Shown here piece by piece: positions 45,761 through 56,348 of a DNA stretch of 64,000 nt. This DNA comes from Taudactylus pleione (taxonomy: Eukaryota > Chordata > Amphibia > Anura > Myobatrachidae). The notes beneath the pieces were generated by a model, which saw nothing but the letters and a program-made list of their open reading frames with translations, did not search any database and was not told the DNA's origin. The stretch lies in NCBI GenBank assembly GCA_031769625.1, contig JAUIMM010000573.1, forward strand, positions 509,001 to 573,000, read 5' to 3'. Position 1 is the stretch's first letter; every line of letters begins with the position of its first letter. Both the position numbers and the translations under genes were made by a program.

Positions 45761-45899
45761 CCAGGTCTGCAATTTGTAACAACTTCTTCAGTCCTGGGCA
45801 ACTGTTATCCTATCCATCGGTTGACCCCACCGCTCCAATAATCCTCAGAACTATTACCTCTATCTGTAGAGAGTCTCCCAGGGATTCATTACAGCTATT

Positions 45900-47198
45900 T
45901 TGAAAAGAGGGGGGTTCCATTTTTGGGTGGGAGGGGGAGCCCATCTGTGACTTATCTAGATAGAGAGATGATATTAAATTGAAGTCTTCACATACTATTA
46001 ATGAGGCTGGATCTAAATATAGTAGCTTCGCTAACAAAGTTCTGAAGAATTACTTTTAATATCTATTAGGGGCATTAGACATTACATAAAGTAAATTTAA
46101 CTGAATGTATATTTACCTTCATTAATACATATCTGTCACCTGGATCTGCATCAACTAACATCACCTCTACATGGAAATGTTTTTTTAGCTAGAATTACTA
46201 CTTCTCTACATTTGGGAGGGCATTCAATTTGGATGCGAAAAGTCGGAATCGGTGATAAATTATCGCCGATGATGTCATTTTCGCATGTTTCAATTATTCA
46301 AGTATTCAATTTCAAAGACTTTTTGCAGGTTCGAAAAGTCTTTGTAAAAAAACAGGTATAAGTTTTCACCATGTTTTACATGGCGAAAAAAAGTGCAGAA
46401 TTGAGGTTTAGGGGTGCAGGCTTAAAAAAAATAGTCTGCACCCCTGGGAATGTAATTTAAAAATAATCTTTGTCAAAAAAAGTTTTAAAAAAAATAGGGT
46501 CACCCCAAAATTATGAATTAAAAATTTGTGGTGAAAAAAAAAAAGTGGAAACAGTGTTTAAAAATAGGTAAACAGGTTCGGGGGTGTTCTGCAAATAAGC
46601 GCAAGGTGTTATCTAGAATAGGCTATTAGCGGCAGGTGCATTTTTGCAGCATTTTAAAAAATGACTTTAGGGACTTAAAAATATGCTAGTACCCATTTCC
46701 ATGTACCCCAAATTTGATGGGACCACTTAAAAAAACAAAAAAAATAATCTAAGTGCTCTTCTGCATCACTTCTTCAATGTCGGGAAAAAACACTTGCCGC
46801 GTCTATTTAAAAACCCAACTTTCTTTTGCAGGCAAAAACGGGGGTACCTATAGTGATCCCCCATGTCTGGACATCTTTAGGGGGGTCCTACAATTATTTC
46901 CCGAAAATTCACTTTTTTTCATAGATCTCAATTCGCCGGGTCTCATTTTCGCTGAGTTTAAATTGAATACGGGGATAAAGCGGGCCAGCATGGACTTTTC
47001 GCTCCCAAATTGAATACGTTCCTTGGAATTAAAGGGAGCAGCTGGTACTAATTTTTTAATCTCAATGGGGACAAGATGAGTTTCCTGTAATAAAGCTAAA
47101 TCTATACCTTGTTTCTTCAGATGCATTAGTATTTTTTGCCTCTTGGCTGGCAAATTAATACCTCCAACATTGAATGTACCTATTTTAAGCTTATCCAT
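45900..47198 (-). pseudogene. L1-type ORF2 endonuclease, split by a MITE
   Basis: The start MDKLKIGTFNVGGINLPAKR (47198) with LALLQETHLVP carries the Asn and Glu of the apurinic-type endonuclease. After codon 55 or so the MITE intervenes. Beyond it the frame continues with CREVVILAKK (about 46200-46180) and, at 45810-46037, LYLDPASLIVCEDFNLISS, where GDFN of the family reads EDFN. The chromovirus LTR then ends the gene, so the catalytic His domain and the reverse transcriptase are absent. The enzyme would have nicked target DNA for LINE insertion. Confidence 0.85.
46220..47016. mobile_element. MITE inside the L1 endonuclease
   Basis: The ends are GCATTCAATTTGGATGCGAA and 'ttcgctcccaaattgaatac', TIRs of about 25 bp with a few mismatches, continuing inward (aaaagtc against gactttt). 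No target duplication is certain. The interior has A-rich runs; small open frames in it have no known motif. Confidence 0.75.
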
Positions 47199-47218
47199 AG
47201 TCCAGTGAGCGTGTAAGT

Positions 47219-47743
47219 TTAAAGGTATGCAGCTGCGTATTCAGGGTTAGTGAAATCCTTGTGAGAGGAACCTTCTAATGGATGGAGTCTGGCCGGATAT
47301 ATGAGGGCAAATTTATATTTGTTCTGCAACAATATTTTGCAAACAGGTGCAAATGCTTTTAGAGCTGTTGACAACTCAACTGAAACATATTGAAAAATGT
47401 AAATACGATGCCCTTCCAAAATGAGTGGTACTTTCTTGTGAGAGGCTGTCAAAATGTCTAATTTCTGCAAATAAGTTAGGCACTTGAATAGGGTCACCCT
47501 TGGACAGGAAGATAGGGCACGAGGAGTTTGTCCCACTCTATACACTCTCTCAATAACCAAGTCTCTGCATTCAGCTTCTATTTCCAATAGGGATGGTAAT
47601 GTGTTACGCACAAAACGGGCTAGGGAGGGTCCCTTCACAGTTTCAGGAATGCCAACCACTCTTATGTTGTTGCAGAGGGATTTATTTTCTAGGTCATCAA
47701 TATTATTCCATAATTGGAAATTTTCTGTTTGTAATTTGCGCAC
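47219..47743 (-). CDS. L1-type ORF1 protein, C-terminal part
   Basis: A 174-codon frame. It opens with the end of a coiled coil (LQTENFQLWNNIDDLENKS), then the RNA-recognition motif CNNIRVVGIPETVKG and VIERVYRVGQTP, then the C-terminal domain with VTLFKCLTYLQKLDILTAS and 'ILLQNKYKFALIYPARL'. L1 ORF1 proteins form trimers that coat the LINE RNA. The usual 'DLENRSRRNNIR' reads DLENKSLCNNIR. The N-terminal coiled coil is mostly missing because the frame is closed upstream of 47743, so the true start lies in decayed sequence. It precedes ORF2 by 20 bp, as in other vertebrate L1-type elements. Confidence 0.86.
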   Translation of the reverse strand: MRKLQTENFQLWNNIDDLENKSLCNNIRVVGIPETVKGPSLARFVRNTLPSLLEIEAECRDLVIERVYRVGQTPRALSSCPRVTLFKCLTYLQKLDILTASHKKVPLILEGHRIYIFQYVSVELSTALKAFAPVCKILLQNKYKFALIYPARLHPLEGSSHKDFTNPEYAAAYL

Positions 47744-47830
47744 AGATTGTTTAAGCTAGGAGATGTCTTGGAAGTTAGCCCCTATCTTTTCCTCTCAAAT
47801 AAGTAAAATTTTGCAGTACTCCCTTGTGTT

Positions 47831-48334
47831 GTAGAGTGTTTTGTGCTGCCATTGGATGAAAAATAGTGCTTCCTAGACTAAATATGTGTAATCAAATAAA
47901 AGTTATATTCAGGGCACTTATCAGTAACATGTTTAGGACTTTGGATCAGTAAAAATCAATGTTTAATCATAATTAAAAAGTTGCATAACTATATAAACAT
48001 ACAATAAACATCAAATTACTATAAATGATGGAATAAAACTGGTATAGCCAGCAAAATAAAACAATTAAGTAAGTCCTTCCAATATACTGCTGATTTTAAG
48101 TTCAATGTGTGGAGGTTTTTCATTCACTGTAGTGCTTACACAGAGCTCAGTGTCACAAAAAGGATACTGTTTGTGCAGTTTTAAGTATACAGCAATATCT
48201 GGGTATCTGGAGGCTTTAAAATATATAAATAGCACTTACAGTATATACAGTATTTATGCAACTTTTCAATTATGATTTAACTTTGACTTTTACTGATACA
48301 TAGTCCTATCTTTTCCTCTGCCTCAGACACTCTA
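47831..48334. other. No recognisable gene or element
   Basis: A/T-rich. 'tcaatgtttaatcataattaaaaagttgcata' at about 47957 has a partial inverse near 48255 ('gcaacttttcaattatgatt'), so it may be another foldback repeat. Confidence 0.35.
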
Positions 48335-48462
48335 AAGTGGGGCATCCACTATACAATTATCTGTCAAATATCTGTCCAATCTGGCTGATTGGAATGAAAA
48401 CCTGAGTAGAAAAAAAATCCTGCACAGGCAGGCCAAAGTAGACTATTGTGTGGGGCACTCTT
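48335..48462. mobile_element. Possible short Harbinger-like MITE
   Basis: The left end 'agtggggcatccactatac' and right end 'attgtgtggggcact' are loosely inverted, with taa on the left and tta on the right, resembling the MITEs at 17881 and 18182. Weak. Confidence 0.4.
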
Positions 48463-48792
48463 AAAAGTGAAATTAATTGAATATGGTAAATTAATTAGTT
48501 AAAATATCGATTTTTAATAATACTCTTTCAAATTACAGTGCATAAAGCACAGAGAAGAACAAAGTAATTGTGATTACAAAAATAAATTCAACACAATTCT
48601 AAATTTATATAGTAATATAGTTCTGCTTGAGAAGGCAAATGTCCTTTCTATGGCAGAAAGCATGGGCGAAAGTATTTATAGAGCAGTTATTTTTAACCCT
48701 TGTGTAAAAAATCATCAACAGTATGTAATCCTCTTCACATATGGTAGAGAAATAGAAAGAGAAAAAAGTTGATGGGTAACTGTAATTATAAG

Positions 48793-49439
48793 CAGAGCCG
48801 GCCCTAGCTAATTTGGTGCCCTAAGCAAAATTTTGGCAGATATCAATATTTAACCCCCTCTGCACCCCGTTAGAGTGCAGTTTATTAACCCATGTTGAAC
48901 TGTGTGGTCTTTCCAGACCGACACACATAGCAGACCTCTGACATCCTGCACACAGCCTCCTATTCTTATACAGGACAGTATAAGTTGTTGCTGGTACCTG
49001 TATAATGTAAGTTGTTGCTGGTTGCAACAGCTGGCACAGTGACTGAAATGCATGCCCATTGCCCCAGGTAGTGAGGGGGTAAATGGGGGCAGTGGATACA
49101 CTGCATCACAAAAGCAGAAGTTGCAGCATTCCTCTTCATAGAAGGTTTCCCCAGCAGTACTGCACTCCACTCACTGTTTAGCCGGGAGGCTGTAGCAAGA
49201 CACTGCTGGTGCTGGGGGGCCCTCGAGGGGGTTGCTGAAGAACAATGCACTTCCTTGTAAGTTGCATGTATCCTGAAAAGTAAAGAGAGGAATTACCCTC
49301 AACACACCCCTCCACTGGCCTGATCAGACAGCTGAGCTCTTATCAATCTCTGCAGCAGCCAGCAGAGTGTGGAATGCCCCCAGGAATTCCAGATGCCCTA
49401 GGCATTTGCTTAGAATGCCTATGCCTAGGGCCGGCTCTG
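48793..49439. mobile_element. hAT-type MITE with 15 bp perfect TIRs
   Basis: The ends CAGAGCCGGCCCTAG and CTAGGGCCGGCTCTG are perfectly inverted. The 8 bp flanks are attataag (48785-48792) and atcataag (49440-49447), one mismatch. 647 bp; small open frames inside show no transposase motif. Confidence 0.92.
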
Positions 49440-49447
49440 ATCATAAG

Positions 49448-49839
49448 TATATATCATTCAACGAAGAAAAGCTTAATACTTGCTCTAATGCTTTGCAGAC
49501 ACCCTTGAATTATGAATCAAAATCTTTAGTCCTAATTCAATGAGGTACAGTGTCTCCTATAGTATGTTAATTACCCTTGAGCAGTGTCACATAGGTAGGT
49601 TGAAAAACACAGGTTTGTTTTAAATGCAAGTTCAATAATGAGAGAGTATTGCATACATCAATGTCATGTGATTCATTAAACATTAGTTAAAAGATATGAA
49701 AAAAGTAAAGTAAAACACAGATTAGATATCTCTCCACTTCTACTTTCACATGGAAAGTGTGCAAGCCCTGTGATGAGAGAGTGGGGACCAGTGTCTATAG
49801 AAACAACAGCAATTATAGGGTTTGTTAAGGCTCTGCCAG
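49448..49839. other. No recognisable gene or element
   Basis: A/T-rich; nothing seen. Confidence 0.4.
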
Positions 49840-51306
49840 GTGTTAGGTGAGCCCTGTTACCATTTAAGGCATTGCAGGGCTTAAATGTGCCTAGGAGCAG
49901 TCAAATCCCCACCAGGAGAGATAGACATAGAAAAGGTACCTGTCTGACCATGTGTGTTCTGCCCTGTGAGAGGAAGAAAGACACTCTCTGCGCTGTGATA
50001 CTGTGCTCTGTCCTGTCTGCTGGCAAAAGCTGTGTGTCTGAACCACAGGCAAGCCGATCAGTCCGGCTCCGGAGGATGTGTATCTGTGATAAGTCACGTG
50101 GTGATGGTCACAAGATCGCGGTTGGCTGTCGGGTGCCTAGATGGATGTTTTGTGCCTGCAGTCCGTAGGCAGGCCAATTGATCCAACTCAGGAAAGCCTA
50201 TGTCTGCAGTGGGTCACAAGGTGGCGGTCACGTGATACTGATCAGCTGACAAGCGCCTTGATGACGTACGTTTCACCTGGAGGCTTGTTCACAAAAAAAT
50301 GCCCAGAATGCTGGATACTTCCTGTATCAGTATAAATACGTGGGCTGGCCTACCAGGGACTTCCTAATATGATTGATGTGTCCCAAGTCCAATCATAGGT
50401 TAGCACTAGGAATAGTTGATCATTTGAAGCCATATAGTGATTGATATAAGTGCTAGCCTATCCTGGATGGCAATTGTAATTAAACTAAAAACAAAATGCA
50501 GTTATCACTCCTTGTATGTTATAGCAGGGGGTAAAGGTGGAATTAAAATTAATGCTTACCCACTTAAAGTAAAATAATTGTGATATATGTCCCCCAAATG
50601 TCCATAAATCAGAAACAAAAACGGAAAGGATAAAAATGCATTTGAATATGGTGAATAAAGATTGAATAAGTGTAAAGATGTAAAATTATAAATGTAAATA
50701 TGGATATAGGCGTGATGAAAAAAATATATGAACATGAAGAAATAATGAAAAAATATATATATAATAAACGATTCAATATAGAATAAAATTTGTGTGTGAA
50801 TATGATATGATGGTGTGAAAGGTGATAATAATTAAATAATTTATCAGGTGTAATGAATTATCATCTAGTGAAAATGTGAATTGAGAAATAGTGAATTTAG
50901 ACATAATTGATATGATGATCCCTATGTGGGGAAGAAAAATAATGAATATGAGTGTAAAATTAAGGGTTGAAATATAGGTGACATGATTGACTGTGAAACA
51001 GTAATATTTATTGAGAATAATGTGAATGTATAGGATATGGAAAACTAATATTGTGCTCTAATGTAAGGGGAAGGAATAATGAGAAAGTCTAATGGTATGG
51101 TAAATCAGCAGATCTTACAGGAATACACTGAAGTTGATGTATTCATTCATACCGTGGGGTGCAGTACTATTTAATCTATTGGTCCAGCTACTCTCTTTTT
51201 TGAGGAGTTCCTTAGTCACATCTCCTCCTCTTAGACCTAGATTAACTGTTTCCAAACCATAGATTTTCATTTCTTTATAGGAACTTTTGTTTTTATGAAG
51301 AAAATG

Positions 51307-51681
51307 TCAGGCTACAGTTGTTAGTTGTCCCAGTCTGGATATATCTGATTGCGCATTCCTGATTGTGCCCATATGTTCCAGAATTCTTTGGTTCATCATG
51401 CGTGTGGTCATTCCCACGTATCTCATTTTGCAAGGACATTCTATGCAATAGATTTCGTTCTTAGTGCTGCAATTTATATAGTTTTTCAAAGCTATTGTGC
51501 TGCCAAATTTATCTTGAATTTTGGTATTATTGCTGATATGACTGCAGATTTTACAGGATCCACATGGGTATGCCCCAACAGTCAATTGTTTTTTTGGAGG
51601 GTGTTTAGTATAGTGGCTTCTCACCAATTTGTCCCTCAGGTTTGGGGATCTCCTCCAACTCATGGAGACTGCACTATCCAA
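51307..51681 (-). CDS. GIY-YIG endonuclease part of Penelope-like element 4
   Basis: A 124-codon frame. SWRRSPNLRDKLVRS is the linker block that follows reverse transcriptase in PLEs. PCGSCKICSHI gives the Cys pairs. EIYCIECPCKMRYVGMTTRM is the GIY-YIG core (IYCI...RYVG) followed by QRILEHMGTI, with the conserved Arg. It stops soon after (GQLTTVA), before the region that usually holds the catalytic Glu, so the domain is truncated. The first ten or so codons belong to the foldback at 51625-51758. It would nick DNA if complete; here it is probably not active. Confidence 0.82.
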   Translation of the reverse strand: MDSAVSMSWRRSPNLRDKLVRSHYTKHPPKKQLTVGAYPCGSCKICSHISNNTKIQDKFGSTIALKNYINCSTKNEIYCIECPCKMRYVGMTTRMMNQRILEHMGTIRNAQSDISRLGQLTTVA

Positions 51682-51758
51682 TTAGCTGCTAAATTGGATA
51701 GTGCAGTCTCCATGAGTTGGAGGAGATCCCCAAAACTGAGGGAGAAATTGGTAACTTG
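51625..51758. repeat. Near-perfect foldback with about 65 bp arms
   Basis: The left arm ending 'gcactatccaatt' (51690 or so) is inverted at 'aattggatagtgcagtctcc' (51693 on), and the arms stay complementary outward to 'accaatttgtccctcag' against 'ctgagggagaaattggt' with few mismatches. The arms contain the SWRRSPNLRDKL-coding segment of the PLE, so coding sequence was duplicated in inverse orientation around a 6 to 8 bp centre. As a result similar frames occur on both strands. Confidence 0.92.
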
Positions 51759-51770
51759 CAGGGTTTAATA

Positions 51771-54008
51771 CCCCCCCATTAAAGGGGTCCCCCTCTCCAG
51801 GGCACCCCAGGCCCAGGCTGACTAGCAGTCAGGGGTGATGCTTCGGCTGGGGGGGCTTGGTGAAAGGGCTACCCTGGTGCTGGTTCTGGGAAATACAGGG
51901 GGGCTCTATGCATTTTCCCCCCCCTGTATTTCCAGGACTGATTCTGAGCCCAGTGCTGGTTGCGCTAAATACAGGGGACCCCTACGTCATTTGTCCCCCG
52001 TATTTTGGCAACTAGGACTGGTTCTCAAAAGCCTGGTGCTGGTTGTGCTTCTTACGGGGGACCCCTACGTCGTTTGTCCCCTGTGTGTAGCACAACCAGT
52101 ACTGGGACTCCAAAGCACAGTGCTGGTTGTCTTCTAGAGGGCGGGGCTTTTTTTTTTTTACACATTCAATTTTGAACAGATGCATAGATGGAGCTCACTG
52201 CTGCCCCCTCTGTTGCCCATTGATGACCCCTTTGCACTTCACTGCTGCCACTGCTCTGCACCGCCGCTACTGCCACTAACCCACATGCCTGCAGCCGTCT
52301 CATGCTCTGCACCTCCCAAACCAACCTCCTGTGTGCTGTCCCCTCTTCCACCTGCGTTAGTGTACCATTTTGATGTCCTTCTCCCCTGCAGGTGGCTTGG
52401 TTTGCTCATCCAAACCCTTATAGTTAATACATTTTAAAAAAGCTATGAAATTCCATAGACAAAAAACCTTACGGTTTCACATGTCCCATTAAGGCTGCTT
52501 AGACATGATCTGAAAATTCACAAACTTCAAAAAGTAATGAAATTACGATCATTAAATGTCAAGACTGCGACTATTTCAGTACATAAAGATAGATTACTTT
52601 TTCCAGAGTTCCTTTGTGGTCATTGGAGGAGCTATCCTGCTTGCTGGCGTTCTTCACATACAGGGGATAGAGAGTTAAAGTGATCATCTGTTTCCAAGGT
52701 GTTGTCAGGTTGTGGAATTCCTAGATTGCTCATTATTTGAAACCTGATTTCATTTGGGTCAAATGTTGTGAACTTCCTATGGATCACAGACCTCTAGTAT
52801 AAAGCCTGTTACTAACTGTGTCTCTGTCTGTGCAACGTTACTTTCAGGTCTTTCTTGGACTCCTGCCAGATCCCTGCTGTGCCTGTGGGTTGCTGTGGAC
52901 TTTGCTATATCTCCGCTCATGTTCCAGCGAAACTTCTGATGCCAGTTACCAGCAGCACTACAGAGCTCAGCATAGCCATTGCCTAAGTATTGCTTTTTGA
53001 TCCACTGCTGTGGTTTCACCATTTGCGCAACTATTTACTTTGCCTGTTGTCTCTTACTCCTGTGGACATCGAACCCATCTTCATTACAGTTGTCAACTGC
53101 ACCGTTACAGTTATCATCACCGCATCATGGTTCTCAACCCCGTTCTGGATTCTAGTCACACCGCAGGGCTCAACCCTGTACCGGAACCACACCACTTCAC
53201 AGCATCACTGGGCTCAACCCTGCTCCATCTTTCACCGCATCACAGGGTTCACTCTGCTCTGGATCTCCATCACTACAGGGTTCCACCCTGATGAAGCTCC
53301 TCTATACCATCCTAAGGTGTTAGCCTCATACTGGACTCGGGGTTTCCTACCATATTAGCACTTCTGTGTTAAAGACTATATATGGGGGGTTTTCTCCTAT
53401 ACTCATTATTGCTTATGTGAACCTCTGTCTTGTTGAGACTTTATGTGAGACGTTGCTATTATATTTCTCCTTTGAATAAATTCTATTTACTTTTATTCTG
53501 TGCTACCGAGCTTTCATGAAAAGGTCATTCCTAAAGCCACCCCAGTTTATTGTGCCTAGTAGGCCTGCTTCCTCCCAGGAGTCTCAAGTGTCAACAGCCG
53601 TGACATTAAGGCTGACGCCTTAATGGATGTGTTCCTAGATATGGTATGCCATGATGGGGGCAAGCCAAAGTGATGCAGATTGGAGGAAAACGGTGCACAT
53701 AATGTGTGTATTCCAATAAGCACACAATTCTGTGAATTAGCAGTTCACACAATTCTGTGAGTGACAGCAATCTCACTCTGTGAGAGTGCTGAATCTGCAG
53801 TTACCCACATGGTGTCATGACATACCATATCTGTATAATGCAAGGAACACATCCATTAAGGCATCAGCCTTAATGATCGTAATTTCATTGCATTTTGAAG
53901 TTTGAGTGTCAGAAAATCAATAGGTTTTGTGAATTTTCAAATCATGTCTAAGCAGCCTTAATGGGACATGTGAAACCATAAGGTTTGTTGTCTATGAAAT
54001 ATATATAG
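51771..54008. repeat. Long palindromic repeat, copy 2
   Basis: It matches 1-810 in the same orientation ('gacccctacgtcatttgtcc', 'ggtttgctcatccaaaccc', 'ttcacatgtcccattaaggc'). Tandem units of about 90 bp with 'gtgctggttg' and 'acaggggacccctacg' fill 51880-52135. The arm 52441-52556 plus 53611-53650 is inverted at 53815-53995. A solo LTR (52557-53605) splits the left arm. Confidence 0.8.
52557..53605 (+). mobile_element. Solo LTR in the palindromic repeat
   Basis: It starts TGTCAAGACTGCGAC and ends CAACAGCCGTGACA; the flanks are ttaaa (52552-52556) and ttaag (53606-53610). Copy 1 of the host repeat has an uninterrupted 'gatcattaaggctgatgcc' at 637, confirming the empty site. A poly(A) hexamer (aataaa, 53476-53481) suggests the + strand orientation. 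Family not identified. Confidence 0.9.
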
Positions 54009-54613
54009 TGATAGAAGCACTGGCAACGTGGTCAAAGGCAGATACGTTGTCCTAGATTTTTGGCCTATGTGTTCTAAAACCCTCAGGAGAAGTCTTTTTT
54101 GCTAACAGACCAGGGTGTCGGCTTTTAATAAAAGCCGGATTGGGTCCTGGGGGTGTGGATACGAGCAGAGGGAGGGCTCCATCCACAGGCCACTCCTGGT
54201 GTTGGGTCTTTCAGCCTCACAGCAGTCTCCTAAGGACTTGCACCTGGAAATTGCTAATATAAGCTGGGTTTGTTTGTGGCTGAGTGTCTCACACCTGTGG
54301 AAGTAGGCATGCAGGCTAGCATGTCCATAGACACTGTATGATAACCCTGTAAGTACTGTGCATGTGCTGTTATTGATGGTGAGGGCAGTAGGCCCTACCG
54401 TTCTTGTAGTGAGGGTACCTACTGTTTAGGTAGTGCCCAGATGGGCTAGGATTTTGGTTTATGTTTTGTTATATTTATCTGGCACATAAAAGACTGGCTC
54501 CGGCCAGCTTACATGACAACTCTGGACTGATGTACTGTTTTCCCGGCTGCTGTGTGTGTAGAGAGGCAGTCCATCTTCCTCAGGAAAGGGACCGCTATCC
54601 CGACCTTATCACA
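54009..54613 (+). mobile_element. 5' LTR of the Gmr1-like element
   Basis: It runs from TGATAGAAGCACTGGC to CGACCTTATCACA and is followed by 'attggtggagaatgcgggc', a primer-binding-site region of the 'TTGGTGG...' kind that follows LTRs of such vertebrate elements. A TATA-like 'cataaaag' is at 54485. The start is set from TG and the end of the palindromic repeat; the matching 3' LTR lies outside the window. Confidence 0.7.
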
Positions 54614-54769
54614 ATTGGTGGAGAATGCGGGCACTCACACACTGAAGTTTGCAGCAAGAAAAAATTTTCCTTTAAAATTTAAAGGGACAGACACAAAGTT
54701 GTGAAATCCATGAAGGTGGCATCAGTAGATGTTCAGAGAGGCCAGGTTCTGCTTTCAGCCTACCCCTAA

Positions 54770-55670
54770 AGACAACATGGAGTCCATTGTTAATGCCTTG
54801 TTCCTATGGCAGCTCAGAAAGAAGCTTCCAGGGCTCAGTAGGAAATGAACAAAATCCAGCAGGAATCCACCAGGGTGCAACTATTGGCCTTGGAGACCAC
54901 CCAGAGGCAACAAGTCACCATCCAGGAAACCTGCCAGGCCTTAACGGAAAACCACCATGCTTTAGCGGAAAACAGCCAGGCCATAAAATAGGTGGTACAA
55001 CACCTTGTAGCCCAGTCTGGAGATGCATCCACTGACCCTACAACCCACACTCGCTCCATACGCGCCAGTAATTTTTTACAGAAGATGACTTCAAGTGATG
55101 ATGTGGAGGCGGAACAGTGGGCAAGTCTTGTGGCACCCTTCCTGTCTGGAGAACCACAAAAGGCATACTATGATTTGTGCTTGGCTGATGCAAAGGAAAA
55201 ACTAAAACGGGAGATCCTAACTCGCTTGGGAGTTACCTCATTTGTTCGTGCCCAATGAGTCCACCGCTGGGAGTTGTAAATGGTAAGCCTCCACGCTCAC
55301 AGATGCATGACCTCGTCCATCTAACCACAAAATGGCTACAGCCCGAGACGCTGCCAGGACCACAGATCGTGGAGAGTCGTGATGGACCGGTATCTGCGAT
55401 CGCTACCTGCAACTCTGCGCAAGTGGGTGAGCTATGCAGACCCTAAGTCCACAGACCAGTTAGTTGAACTGGTGGAGAGGTACGTGGCAGCTGAGGAGCT
55501 GATGAGTGTGCCCCACCGAGCCCCGATGGCGCATCGGCGAACTCCCATTGACACTGGTAAGACTGTCCAGGGGAGAAGGGTGCTGGGCGGTGGAATGTAC
55601 TCAAGACTGGGGGTGTGGAACCTGGAGATGGGCCAGCCAGGCCAGGAAGGTTCCTACCCCATAAAAGACT
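54770..55670 (+). pseudogene. Gmr1-like gag (SCAN-like), frameshifted
   Basis: After a Gln/Thr-rich N-terminus, the frame at 54992-55258 reads NFLQKMTSSDDVEAEQWASL, then VAPFLSGEPQKAYYDL and LKREILTRLGVT. The next (55255 on, shifted) has HDLVHLTTKWLQPE, and 55379-55672 has MDRYLRSLPATLRKWV and DQLVELVERYVAAEEL. This is the pattern 'L..FL.G.....Y..L....Y..LK..IL...G' with a following 'LRSLP..LR.WV', as in the SCAN domain of vertebrate zinc-finger proteins and the gag of Gmr1-like elements from which SCAN is thought to derive. A short deletion after DDVEA seems to have removed part of the family's first helix. The capsid protein would form particles. Confidence 0.83.
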
Positions 55671-55675
55671 AGATA

Positions 55676-56133
55676 TTAATGTGATTCAATGTTTCCGATA
55701 TGGTGGTTTCGGCCATATTGCGGGTAATTATTCACTTACCTCTGAACCTATGCAATGTGTTACTGCTCATGTCAAACGCAGGATGTCTTTCTTTGCACAG
55801 CCACCCTGTACTGCTGACCGGCAGGTTGAGACAGATAAGCACATGTGTATACTCACTGTAGAGGGCAACCAAGTAGAGGCTCTGTTAGATTCTGGTAGCC
55901 TGGTTACACTTATGAAAGCTGAACTGGTGAACCCCTTGAAGCTTAAGGGGAAAACTGTTGGTGTGACCTGCATACATGGGGATACCCAGTATTATGTTAC
56001 TGCAGAAGTGAACATAGAAACACGATGTGGTTACGCAACAGTCTCTGTGGGTTTGGTACATGGCTTAATGTATGATGCAATATTGGATAGAGATTTTGCT
56101 CACTTCTGGAAGCTGATTTTTTTACAGAGGTAA
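55676..56133 (+). pseudogene. Gmr1-like zinc knuckle and aspartic protease
   Basis: The frame starts with VIQCFRYGGFGHIAGNYS, a CCHC knuckle whose second and last Cys have become Tyr. The protease follows: VEALLDSGSLVTLMKAEL (catalytic D-S-G; the family usually has DSGS as well), then GKTVGVTCIHGDTQYYVT and GLMYDAILDRDFAHF, where ILDRDF stands for the ILGRD/LG.D block. The protease would cut the gag-pol precursor. The frame ends at 56133, shortly after the protease. The losses in the knuckle suggest decay, although the protease core is open. Confidence 0.85.
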
Positions 56134-56348
56134 ATCACCCTGACCCATTTGAGAAGGTTACTGATGTAGTAGCAGAGGAAGCTTCTTCAGGGTCGGAGAT
56201 GTTCCCTTTTTCTAGTATAATTGGCGAACTAGAGAGTGCAGAGCATGATGGTGCCTCGCCAAGGGATGTGCCTCCCACCGAGGTGTGAAGTGTTATTGAG
56301 CCAGTTGATTGTCTGCCTGATTTAGAGGTCAGAAAAGAGGTCTTTACC

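Larger units (their letters stand above)
40656..45893 (+). mobile_element. Ty3/gypsy chromovirus 1, 5'-truncated, with 3' LTR
   Basis: Pol runs on the + strand from the start of reverse transcriptase through RNase H, integrase and chromodomain (40656-43280), followed by the purine tract at about 43353-43366 and a 3' LTR (43370-45893). Gag, protease and the 5' LTR are absent. Frames are broken in many places. Confidence 0.9.
43370..45893 (+). mobile_element. 3' LTR of chromovirus 1, carrying a nested solo LTR
   Basis: It starts TGTCACAAGCCGCGACTGC straight after a G-rich purine tract and ends GGGATTCATTACA. Without the nested LTR it is about 1,250 bp, close to the 1,112 bp solo LTR at 32781-33892. 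It includes a tandem array of 53 bp units (about 45400-45760). Confidence 0.9.
45894..47830 (-). mobile_element. L1-type LINE (5' portion), interrupted
   Basis: On the minus strand ORF1 (47743-47219) is followed 20 bp later by the start of ORF2 (47198). The endonuclease is split by a MITE (46220-47016) and continues to 45894, where the chromovirus LTR abuts. No reverse transcriptase is left here. The 5' end is unclear (about 47830). Confidence 0.85.
49840..51770 (-). mobile_element. Penelope-like element 4, 3' part
   Basis: A minus-strand GIY-YIG frame (51681-51307) is followed by an A/T-rich stretch and a GC-richer block (49840-50350). That block reads on the minus strand GGTGAAACGTACGTCATC (50271-50288), a Penelope-type end motif. 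E-boxes CACGTG occur at 50094 and 50229. The reverse transcriptase is missing; a foldback lies where it should begin. Confidence 0.85.

Noticed and set aside
46753..47013. 86-codon + strand frame ending in a MITE
   Set aside because: It lies within the MITE that splits the L1 endonuclease and has no known motif.
51349..51768. 139-codon + strand frame with a PLE-like 'SMSWRRSPKLREKL' end
   Set aside because: Most of it is the reverse of the GIY-YIG frame; only its end is PLE-like because of the foldback at 51625-51758.
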